Below, piece by piece: positions 43,548 through 51,400 of a stretch of 64,000 bases of DNA. Position numbers and translations under genes: made by a program. Source of the DNA: Kineosporia aurantiaca JCM 3230. GTDB taxonomy: Bacteria; Actinomycetota; Actinomycetes; Actinomycetales; Kineosporiaceae. How positions within the stretch are numbered: the first letter of the stretch is position 1; every line of letters begins with the position of its first letter. The notes under the pieces were generated by a model. The model had not been told where the DNA came from. It saw only the letters and a program-made list of their open reading frames with translations, and ran no database searches. Location of the stretch: the NCBI GenBank assembly GCA_000719025.1, contig JODP01000002.1, forward strand, positions 1 through 64,000, given 5' to 3'.

Positions 43548-44105
43548 TTACAGCTGCCCGTCCCGGCGGAGCCGCTCGGCCGCGTCGTCCAGCCATTCCA
43601 GCTGGGCCCGGTACTGCGCCGCGGTCAGGCGCAGGCTCTCGTCCACACTCTTGGGCGCACCCGGCGCCGAACGGGCCGCGAGCACCCGCTCAGCCATCAC
43701 GAACCCGGCCCTCAGCTTCTCCTGCCGCTCGGCCATCAGGGCCTGCAGCTGAGCCAGGGGCACCTCGTCCACGAACGTGAGGGCGACCAGGAACGGGTCG
43801 ACGATGGGCTGGATCTCCCGCCACTGCCGGTCGAGACGGTGCCGGAAGTCCGTCCGGCCGGACTCGGTGATCCGGTAGCGCACCCGCTCACGGTCGTTGC
43901 GGCCTTCGCCCCCGCCCTCCCCGGGCTCGGCGATCTCGAGCAGACCGTCCTTGGTCATCGCCGTCAGTGCGTGGTAAATGGACCCGAACCCGACATTGGC
44001 CCAGTTCTGCACCCCCATCAGCTCCAGACGCCGGCGGACCTCGTAGCCGTGCAGGGGCTCCCCCGGCATCAGCACACCCAATACGAGAACCCGGGTCGGC
44101 GTCAT
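43548..44105 (-). CDS. PadR family transcriptional regulator
   Basis: A 185-residue PadR-like regulator: MTPTRVLVLGVLMPGEPLHGYEVRRRLEL is the usual start, followed by the wing GSIYHALTAMTKDGLLEI and a C-terminal coiled-coil dimerisation domain. ATG 44105 gives the normal family start; the operator palindrome overlaps it. PadR proteins commonly repress ABC or MDR exporters and respond directly to their drug, so this may induce the exporter when the thiopeptide builds up. Confidence 0.88.
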   Translation of the reverse strand: MTPTRVLVLGVLMPGEPLHGYEVRRRLELMGVQNWANVGFGSIYHALTAMTKDGLLEIAEPGEGGGEGRNDRERVRYRITESGRTDFRHRLDRQWREIQPIVDPFLVALTFVDEVPLAQLQALMAERQEKLRAGFVMAERVLAARSAPGAPKSVDESLRLTAAQYRAQLEWLDDAAERLRRDGQL

Positions 44106-44134
44106 ACTCGAATTTCTATACAAATTTGAGTATG
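44103..44134. promoter_or_regulatory. PadR operator palindrome
   Basis: Arms CATACTCGAATTT (44103-44115) and AAATTTGAGTATG (44122-44134) are complementary except for one base, with a 6-base centre. The site is notably AT-rich and overlaps the PadR start, ending 10 bp before the next gene on the + strand. Autorepression is the natural reading. Confidence 0.75.
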
Positions 44135-44144
44135 GTCGTCAACC

Positions 44145-44474
44145 ATGCGAGAGATTCGGCGTGAGGACGATGGTGCTCTGCTGGGCTACGTACGCTCAGG
44201 AGCCGGCGGCTTCGAACCACTGACCGTGTTCGGCTATCCCTTGGCCGAGGCGGCCGCCAGCGAGGAGGCGGCCACCGACGTGGTCGAGCGCACCGGGCTG
44301 GACCGGCTCTCCGGCGAGTGGGAGTTCGAGGAGGGCGGCGAGTGGTATCGCTGCGTCATCCTGGAGGCCACCCTGTCCACGGTCCGCGTGCGGCCCACCG
44401 ACTACCGTTACCCGGGAACGGCTTACGCCATAACTCTCAACGAGCCGGGCCCTGGGCAACTGCGACCCCAATGA
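44145..44474 (+). CDS. Hypothetical protein, 109 residues
   Basis: A small acidic protein (MREIRREDDGALLGYVRSG...) with many Glu residues, two Trp (GEWEF, GEWYRCVIL) and a C-terminus RPTDYRYPGTAYAITLNEPG. No membrane segment, signal or motif that I recognise. It is divergent from the PadR gene and may share its operator. Codon bias supports it being real. Confidence 0.55.
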   Translation: MREIRREDDGALLGYVRSGAGGFEPLTVFGYPLAEAAASEEAATDVVERTGLDRLSGEWEFEEGGEWYRCVILEATLSTVRVRPTDYRYPGTAYAITLNEPGPGQLRPQ

Positions 44475-44944
44475 CGGGACAGTGCGGTTGCCGGGTCGGC
44501 TCAGGTCGGCTCAGGTCGACCCGGATCCGATCGCCCAGCGAAACTCCGCCCTTGGCCATCACCTTGTACGGCTGACGCACCGAGATGAGATGTTCGGCCG
44601 CGGGGGCGGGCTGGCTACGCGATGAAAAACGCCTTTCAGCCTTTCCCCGCGAGCTACGGACGGGGCCTCGGCTGGAGATCGCCTCCTCCGCCATCCGCCG
44701 GAAACCAGCTGGGGGTAGCCCCCTCCGGCACGTCACTGGCCGCCCGTGGAGCCGCGGCCGGTGCTGGACGCTCACCGCTCCGGTGACCGTCGCCGCCCCT
44801 CTCTCGGTGCTGCTCTCGCTGATCGTCGGCCCGCTGGCCGCCGGCACAATCGCGCCCAACAACGCCGCCCTCACCATGGCCTGGGTCGCGCTGCTGTTCT
44901 TCCGCGGCGTCCCGAAGCTGCTGCTGGAGGGCCTGTCCGCCTGG
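44475..44944. other. Gap with probable gene remnants
   Basis: No intact gene fits this 470-bp stretch. Two pieces look coding by third-base G/C bias. On the + strand, about 44770-44950 encodes a hydrophobic stretch (APLSVLLSLIVGPLAAGTIA, then AALTMAWVALLFF) without a start. On the - strand, about 44640-44510 encodes EHLISVRQPYKVMAKGGVSL and GDRIRV. Neither is recognised. They are probably fragments of genes lost from the neighbouring degraded phosphonate locus. Confidence 0.4.
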
Positions 44945-45697
44945 CTACGGCACGTCTTCCGCGGAAACCGGCGGGTGCTCGATGTCCAGCTCGACCCGGT
45001 CGGCCCGAAATCGGGTCATCCCCACCTGCAGCGGCGTGCCGGCGGCGAGCGCGTCCACGGCCCGCGCCACCAGCACGACCGTGCCGGCCGGCAGGTCCAG
45101 GTCGGCCGTCTCGGCCACGGTCGCGACCCGGGCCCCGATCGAGGTCGAAACGCGCACGTAGTCGGCCATGCCCACCTCGCGCAACGCCAGGGTGATCGAC
45201 CCCAGAGCGGCGTAGTGCACGTGCAGGTCGGGCGCCAGCTGCGGGTCGAACCAGTGCGTGGCCCGGGAGATCGGCAGCCCGTCCACCGCCTGCACGCTCT
45301 CCATCCGAAGCGCCGGGCGCCCGTCCAGCCGCAGGGTCTGGGACACCGTCAGCGGTGGCTGCGCCTCCAGCGCCCATTCCAGCAGCCGCCCGCTCGTGCC
45401 CCGGGCGCCCACGCTGTTGCTCAGCCGCGTCCGCACCCCGATCCGGTGCACCACCAGCGCGTGCTCGGCGACGAACGTTCCGCTGCCGCGCCGGGCCACC
45501 ACCAGGTGCTCGGCGGCCAGGGCGGCCACGGCCTGGCGCACGGTATTGCGGTGCACGCCGAACCGCTCGGCCAGCTCGCTCTCCGAGGGCAGTTTCGCCC
45601 CGACCGCCAGCTGCCCCTCGACGATCTCCCGCCGCAGCTCCTCGGCGATCATCCGCCAGGCGGAGAAACCGCTCGGAGACCGGGTCATCGACGTCAT
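44945..45697 (-). CDS. phnF: GntR/HutC regulator, PhnF-like
   Basis: A 250-residue regulator with an N-terminal GntR winged helix (LPSESELAERFGVHRNTVRQAVAAL, about 36-60) and a UTRA effector domain. ALVVHRIGVRTRLSNSV and the ending region match the PhnF form, which controls phosphonate or phosphate uptake genes. It is divergent from a phnG pseudogene, which supports the PhnF call. A longer + strand frame across this gene is a shadow. Whether it still has a target is doubtful. Confidence 0.8.
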   Translation of the reverse strand: MTSMTRSPSGFSAWRMIAEELRREIVEGQLAVGAKLPSESELAERFGVHRNTVRQAVAALAAEHLVVARRGSGTFVAEHALVVHRIGVRTRLSNSVGARGTSGRLLEWALEAQPPLTVSQTLRLDGRPALRMESVQAVDGLPISRATHWFDPQLAPDLHVHYAALGSITLALREVGMADYVRVSTSIGARVATVAETADLDLPAGTVVLVARAVDALAAGTPLQVGMTRFRADRVELDIEHPPVSAEDVP

Positions 45698-45803
45698 GGC
45701 GCTTCACCCTACTTGTTTCGGCTGAACCCGGTTTCCGGGCCGTTCACCTGTCCGCGGCCTTTTGGTCGACGCCCGAGGCTCGACCGCGGCAAGTCCGCCG
45801 GGC

Positions 45804-46195
45804 CGGGGTGGCAGACCAAGCCCGAGGTCGAGGCGATCCGCGGGCCCGAGGCCGGCCTGGTGACGGTGCGCGGCCGGATCCGACTCCGAAGGCGCCCGTT
45901 TCAACCTCGGCGAGACCACCGTCACCCGGGCCAAGGTACGCCTGCACGGTGCCGGCCTGTCCGGCGATGCGATCGGCGCCGCCTACGTGCTGGGCACCGA
46001 CACCGAACACGCCCGCCTGGCGGCGATCTTCGACGGCCTGCTGACGATGCAGACCAGCATCAGCGCGTTCTCGACGAGGCCTCGCTCCCTTTGTGGAAAC
46101 GTCCGGTCGAGCGGGATCGGGTGGACCAGGCCGAGGCCCGCAGCATCCAGGTCAGCTTCTCCACGGTCAGCCGGAGCACGAATGAGCCCCCCTGA
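45804..46195 (+). pseudogene. phnG: phnG remnant (C-P lyase subunit), two frameshifts
   Basis: The reading EVEAIRGPEAGLVTVRGRI continues after one extra base near 45890 as DSEGARFNLGETTVTRAKVR and AAYVLGTDTEHARLAAIFDG, then after one lost base near 46044 as DADQHQRVLDEASLPLWKRP and ends QVSFSTV before the stop at 46195. Joined, this is a PhnG-like C-P lyase subunit without its N-terminus. No start codon fits. The two opposite single-base shifts and missing start make it a pseudogene, unless the sequence has errors. No phnH-phnM follow. Confidence 0.75.
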
Positions 46196-46350
46196 CGCCC
46201 AGCTTCGCGGACCCGACCCGCCCGGCAACACCCTCTGGCCGGCTCCCGCGTCGAACCCGGCCTGTTGCGGGGCAGTCACATCCTGGTCCGTGAGCCCGGC
46301 TACAGCCGCCGCCACCATCAGAAGACCTATTGGCCCGCTGGCAGATCCCC
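46196..46350. other. Unexplained gap after phnG remnant
   Basis: This stretch of about 155 bp encodes in one + frame the fragment VEPGLLRGSHILVREPGYSR, followed by RHHQKTYWPAG and a stop. It looks like the end of a lost gene, possibly of the same phosphonate operon, but I cannot identify it. Confidence 0.3.
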
Positions 46351-47001
46351 CTAGCTCTCGTACCGCTCCAGGAAGGCCTCCGCCGAAAGCTGGCGGAAAT
46401 CGTCCATCCGTTCCCGCAGCACCGCGTGATCCCAGTCCCACCAGGCGAGATTCTCCATCCGCTCGGCAATCCCGGCCGGCTGACGCAACCGGATCACCCG
46501 GGCCGGTACCCCGGCGACGATGGCGTAAGCGGGGACGTCCTTGGTCACGATCGCACCGGACGCCACCACCGCACCGTTGCCCACCGTGACTTCCGGTTTC
46601 ACCTGCGCCGCATGCCCGATCCAGGTGTCGTGCCCGATCGTCGCCCGCCGCGCGTGCCGTTTCGCGAACCAGTCCGCGTCGTCCTCGATGTCGTCCCAGT
46701 ACTTCGCGCTGCGGTAGATGAAGTGGTGCAGCGTGGCCTTGTCCAGCGGATGGTCGGTCGCCCCGATCCGCACGAAACTGGCGATGTTGGCGAACTTGCC
46801 GACCACGGCGTTGGCCAGGTCGGCGTACCGGTCGCAGTAGCTGTAGTCGCCGAGCTCGACGTTCATCAGGCGCGAGCCCTGACCGATCTCGGTGTACCGC
46901 CCGAAGCTGCTGTCGACGACGGTCGCGCCCTCACCGATGACCCCGGCCTCCGGGGTCTTTCCCGGTCCGGCCACGCCGAGCTGCTGTTCAGTGGATGCCA
47001 T
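46351..47001 (-). CDS. Hexapeptide acyltransferase, phosphonate-associated type
   Basis: A 216-residue left-handed beta-helix transferase (Vat/DapH-like). Hexapeptide repeats run from GVIGEGATVVDSSFGRYTEI to VTVGNGAVVASGAIVTKDVP. The catalytic His is likely in RIGATDHPLDKATLHHF, and FIYRSAKYWDDIEDDADWF is diagnostic of the subgroup found in phn operons (TIGR03308). Substrate unknown; acetylation of aminophosphonates is a possibility. Start taken at ATG 47001; GTG 47019 is an alternative. Convergent with the phnG remnant. Confidence 0.82.
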   Translation of the reverse strand: MASTEQQLGVAGPGKTPEAGVIGEGATVVDSSFGRYTEIGQGSRLMNVELGDYSYCDRYADLANAVVGKFANIASFVRIGATDHPLDKATLHHFIYRSAKYWDDIEDDADWFAKRHARRATIGHDTWIGHAAQVKPEVTVGNGAVVASGAIVTKDVPAYAIVAGVPARVIRLRQPAGIAERMENLAWWDWDHAVLRERMDDFRQLSAEAFLERYES

Positions 47002-47047
47002 GAGGCGACGGTAGTGCACGGGTTGTCTAGATGTATAGACATCTTGT

Positions 47048-47395
47048 TCACCCGGCGTCGAGGACCTCGTCCCCGTTGGCCCGGGCCCACTCGGTCAGGG
47101 TGTGGATCGGGTCGATCAGGGTGGCTCCGAGCGGGGTGAGTTCGTACTCCACGCGCGGCGGCACCTCGGCGAACGCCCGGCGCACGACCAGCCCGCGGGC
47201 CTCCAGCCGGCGCAGTGTCTGGGTGAGCACCTTGCGGGAGATGCCGCCGATCATCTCAATCAGCTCGCCGTGCCGGACCGGGCCCGCGCTGAGACCGTAG
47301 AGCACCACCGCCGCCCACTTGTCGGCCAGCAGATCGACCGCCAGCCGGGCCGGGCAGTCGGCGAGAAAGTAGCCTTCGGAACCGAAACCGCTCAT
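47048..47395 (-). CDS. HxlR family transcriptional regulator
   Basis: A 115-residue winged-helix regulator: CPARLAVDLLADKWAAVVLYGLSAGPVRHGELIEMIGGISRKVLTQTL is the family block, cited here by its core DKWAAVVLYGLSAGP. Cys14 lies where redox- or aldehyde-sensing HxlR proteins often have a reactive cysteine. Divergent from an oxidoreductase gene with a 48-bp gap holding a palindrome; regulation of that gene is likely. Confidence 0.88.
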   Translation of the reverse strand: MSGFGSEGYFLADCPARLAVDLLADKWAAVVLYGLSAGPVRHGELIEMIGGISRKVLTQTLRRLEARGLVVRRAFAEVPPRVEYELTPLGATLIDPIHTLTEWARANGDEVLDAG

Positions 47396-47416
47396 GGCGC
47401 CAAAGGTACCTGGGGG

Positions 47417-47428
47417 TTCCGATCGGAA
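47417..47428. promoter_or_regulatory. Candidate HxlR operator
   Basis: TTCCGATCGGAA is a perfect 12-bp palindrome flanked by GG and ACC, between the divergent HxlR and oxidoreductase starts, 22 bp from the former and 16 bp from the latter. Confidence 0.5.
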
Positions 47429-47443
47429 ACCTAGCCTGGATCC

Positions 47444-48370
47444 ATGCGAGTCATCACCCAGCAGAAACTCGGCGGCCCCGACGTGCTCACCGTCCAGGAC
47501 CGGCCCACCCCGCGCCTCCTGCCGACCGAGGTCCTGGTCCGGGTCCGGGCGATCGGGCTCAACCCCCTGGAGGCGCGGCTGCGCGCCGGGGAGTTCCCGC
47601 TGCTCGGCGCGCCACCGTTCATCCTCGGGTGGGAGCTGAGCGGCGTGGTCGAGGAGGCCGCGAGCTGGCGGTTCCGGCCGGGCGACGAGGTGTTCGGGAT
47701 GTCCCTGTTCCCCCGGCCGGCCAATGCGTACGCCGAACTCGTCGCCGCCCCGGCCCTGCACCTGGTGCGCAAGCCCCCCTCGCTGTCGCACGCCGAGGCC
47801 GCGGCGCTGCCGATCGTCGGGCTGACGGCGTGGCAGGGCCTGGTCGACATCGGCGGCGTGCGGCCCGGCGACCGGGTGCTGGTGCACGGTGGCGGCGGAG
47901 GGGTCGGCCACGTCGCCCTCCAGATCGCCAAAGCGCTCGGCGCCTATGTGATCACGACCGCTGGCCCGGCCAAGCGGGAGTTCGTCGAGGGGTTCGGGCC
48001 CGACGAGGTGATCGACTACACGCAGGTCGACTTCGCCGAGAAGCTGCGCGACATCGACCTGGTGCTGGACACCATCGGCGGTGACACCGTCGGGCGCTCG
48101 CTCGGGGTGCTCCGCCCCGGCGGCCATCTGGTGACGGCGACCTCGGAGGACGATGCGGAGCTGATCGCCCGGTTCGCGGCGGCCGGGATGCGCTTCACTG
48201 GGATCGCGGTCGATCCGGACCCGGTCGCCCTGCGTGGACTCCTCGAGCTGATCGAGCAGGGCCGGCTCCGGGTCCACGTGCAGCAGACCTTCCCGTTCGA
48301 GCAGGTCGCCGACGCGCACCGAAGGCTGGACGACGGTCATCTCCAGGGCAAACTCGTTCTTACCCCCTGA
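47444..48370 (+). CDS. NADP-dependent oxidoreductase, zinc-independent MDR (quinone reductase type)
   Basis: A 308-residue medium-chain reductase. GroES-like N-terminal domain, then the cofactor fold VLVHGGGGGVGHVALQIAKALGA (about 145-167). Zinc ligands of alcohol dehydrogenases are absent, as expected for the quinone oxidoreductase branch. Ends HRRLDDGHLQGKLVLTP, typical of the group. Probably induced through the HxlR regulator by electrophiles or quinones. Confidence 0.9.
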   Translation: MRVITQQKLGGPDVLTVQDRPTPRLLPTEVLVRVRAIGLNPLEARLRAGEFPLLGAPPFILGWELSGVVEEAASWRFRPGDEVFGMSLFPRPANAYAELVAAPALHLVRKPPSLSHAEAAALPIVGLTAWQGLVDIGGVRPGDRVLVHGGGGGVGHVALQIAKALGAYVITTAGPAKREFVEGFGPDEVIDYTQVDFAEKLRDIDLVLDTIGGDTVGRSLGVLRPGGHLVTATSEDDAELIARFAAAGMRFTGIAVDPDPVALRGLLELIEQGRLRVHVQQTFPFEQVADAHRRLDDGHLQGKLVLTP

Positions 48371-48476
48371 TCCGGATTCAGACCGATTCAGGGCACGGAC
48401 TTAACCCGGACTTGCCGTTGAGGCCCGCCCCGGCGTCTACCATCAACGCCGGGGCGGTACGCATGGTTTTGTTCGG

Positions 48477-51400
48477 ATGGGTGGGGAAAGCGTGATTCTG
48501 CGGTTGACGGTGCTGGACGCTCGGATCGGGGCGGAGCACGACGTCGAGGTCAGTGCGGCCGGCACCAGCACAGTGGGGTCGCTGCTGGCGGCGCTACCGG
48601 TAAGGGTCGACAACCGGCCCTGTTTCGTCGGGGAGGAGCAGCTCGATCCCGACGATCTCCTGGAGCACTCCCCGCTCACCATCGGCTCGTACCTGAGCAT
48701 CGGCGCTCCCGGACCGCTGACCCGGCCGGTCGCCGCGCAGCTGGTCGGCCGTCTGCAGGTGCTGAGCGGCCCCGATGCCGGGCGGTCGCTCTCCCTGCGT
48801 TCCGGGGTCAGCTCGCTCGGCCGCTCGGCCGCCGCCGAACTTCAGCTGCGCGACCCCAAAGTCTCGCGCGAGCACGCGCAGATCACTGCCGGGCGCGACG
48901 GGATCACCCTGACCGTCACCGAGGCCGCGGAAAAGGCGAATGGGGTGCTGGTTTCCGGCACCCGGATCGTCGGGCCCCGGCGGCTCTCTCCGGGTGAGCG
49001 GTTCCAGGTCGGAGACGACGTGCTGGAGGTCAGCGCCTCCCCCGGGCCCCCGGCCCTCACCGGCCGCGGCACCGACGGGCATCTGGAGTTCGACCGCGCG
49101 TACGCCCCCACCCCGCAGGTCAACCGGGTCGTGCTGAACCTTCCGGTGGCGCCGGCCGGGGGCAACAACGCCCGCGCCATGCTGACCGCGATGGCCGTGC
49201 CGCTGGTGCTCGGCGTGGCCATGGCCGCGGTGATGAAGCAGCCCGCCATGCTGCTGTTCGCCGCGTTCACGCCGATCACCATGGGCATGACGCACTTCAC
49301 CGAGCGACGTCAGCGGCGCGCGCGGGCAGAGCAGTTCGGCACCGCGAAGCAGCAGGTCGTCACCCAGATGGACGAGGCCACGAGGACCGAGACGCGGGTC
49401 CGGCACAGTCAGGCCCCGGATCCGGGGACGCTGGCCATGGTCGCCTCGGGTGCGGTGCGGGGTCTTTGGCCGCGGGACGCGGATTCGGACGATGCGCTGC
49501 TGCTGCGGGTGGGTCGGTACGACCGGGACGCCGCAGTCGAGGTTCGCGGCGAACCCTGGACGGGTTTCGAGGAACCCCGGCTCAACGGCGTGCCCTGGAC
49601 CCTGGACCTGCGCACCACCGGCGTGCTCGGGCTGGTCGGCCCGGCCCAGCGCACCACCCCGGTCGCCAACTGGCTGCTGGCCCAGCTCGGCACCCTGTGC
49701 AGCCCGCACGACGTGCGGATCGTGGTGCTGGCCCCGGACGGCGACACCGACCTGGCCTGGACCCGCTGGCTCCCGCACGTCACCGCGGGCGACGGCAGCC
49801 AGACGCCGTGCGCGATCGGCGTCACCGCGGCCACCCGCGCGGCCCGGCTGGATGAGCTGAAGCAGCTGATCGCCCTGCGCCAGGACGCGCAGCGCGACGG
49901 CTACGGCGCCCGGTTCGACCATCACGTGGTGGTCGTGCTCCAGGGTGCGCTGGCCCTGCGCAAGGTGCCCGGGATCCGCGAACTGCTGCACGACGGGCCT
50001 TCGGTCGGGGTGTACTCGATCTGCATTGACAGCCGCGACATGATCGACTGCCGCGGCCTGGTCCGGCTCGACCACCCCGAGTCGGGCGTGGTCACGGCCT
50101 CCGGGCAGCGCAGCGAGCTCGCCGACGCGATCGAGCCGGAGCGGATCAGCAGCCGCCAGGCCGAGGCCCTGGCCCGGGCCCTGGCGCCGATGCGGGACCG
50201 GCTCAGCGCCCGCGACGACCCGGGCGCCCTGCCCTACCCGCAGCGCTTCCTCGACCTGCTGGGCATCGGGCGGATCACCCCGGAAGACGTGCTCAAGCTG
50301 TGGGACGAGCAGCCCGGCCCCACCCTCGAGGTGCCGCTGGGGTCCGACGCCCAGGGCCCGGTCACCGTCGATCTGGCCGGTCAGGGGCCGCACACCATGC
50401 TGGCCGGGGCCACCGGTGCGGGCAAGAGCATCCTGCTGCAGACCCTGGTCACCTCGCTGCTGCTGGCCAACCGGCCGGACGAGCTGAACCTGGTGCTGGT
50501 CGACTTCAAGGGCGGCAGCGCCTTCCTGCCGTTCGAGCACTGCCCGCACGTGGTCGCGCTGATCCGCAACACCGAGGACGACCCGGCCCAGAAGTTCGAC
50601 GAGGCCGCGGCCCAGCGGGTGCTGGCCTCGGTCCGCGCCGAGGTCCGCCGCCGGGAGTCGATCCTGGGCCGGCACGGCGGCGAGATCGACGCCTACTGGC
50701 GGGCCCGCTCCCGCGACAGCAGCCTGCCCGCCCTCCCCCGCCTGGTGATGGTCTTCGACGAGTACGCCCGGGCGATGGACGCGTCGCCGGACTTCCCCAA
50801 AGAACTGATGGCGGTGGCCGGCAAGGGCCGCTCGCTGGGGATGCACCTGGTCTTCGCCACCCAGTCGCTGCAGGGAAAGCTCTCGCCGGAGATGAAGAAC
50901 AACATCAGCCTGCGGATTACCCTGCGGCAGAACGAGAAATCGGACAGCGTCGAAGTTCTCGGGGTACCCGACGCGGTGACCATCCCGGGCCGGTTCAAGG
51001 GCCGCGGGCTGGTGCTGTGCACGCTGGACGAGAGCCGCCAGCCGCGCCCGTTCCAGTCCGGCTACCTCGGTGATCCCCCGCCGGACGGCCGGGCCCGCCC
51101 GGCCCAGGTCCGCCTGGTCGAATGGAACGCGCTGGGGCTGCCCCGGCCGGAGGCCCGGGCCGAGCGCACCGTCCGGGAGACCGACCAGACCATGAGCATC
51201 ACGGCCATCGAAGAAGCCTCCCGGCAGGCCTTCTTCGGTCCCATCAAGCGTCCGTTGCTTCCACCTCTGCCCGCCCAGCTGCGCCCCGAAGACCTGCCGG
51301 TACCCCGGGTGCCGGGCACCTTGCCCTTCGCCCTGGCCGACGATCCGGAGAACCAGGAACAGCCCGTCGTCGCCCTCGATCTGGCCGGCACCGACCGCTG

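Noticed and set aside
44585..46195. 536-codon + strand frame across the PhnF-like gene
   Set aside because: The opposite strand encodes a complete GntR/UTRA regulator; only the ends of this frame look coding, and they are better read as a membrane-protein fragment and part of the phnG remnant.
45804..46350. Intact phnG-phnH pair
   Set aside because: The phnG reading requires two frame changes and lacks a start, and the following 155 bp do not read as PhnH in any frame.
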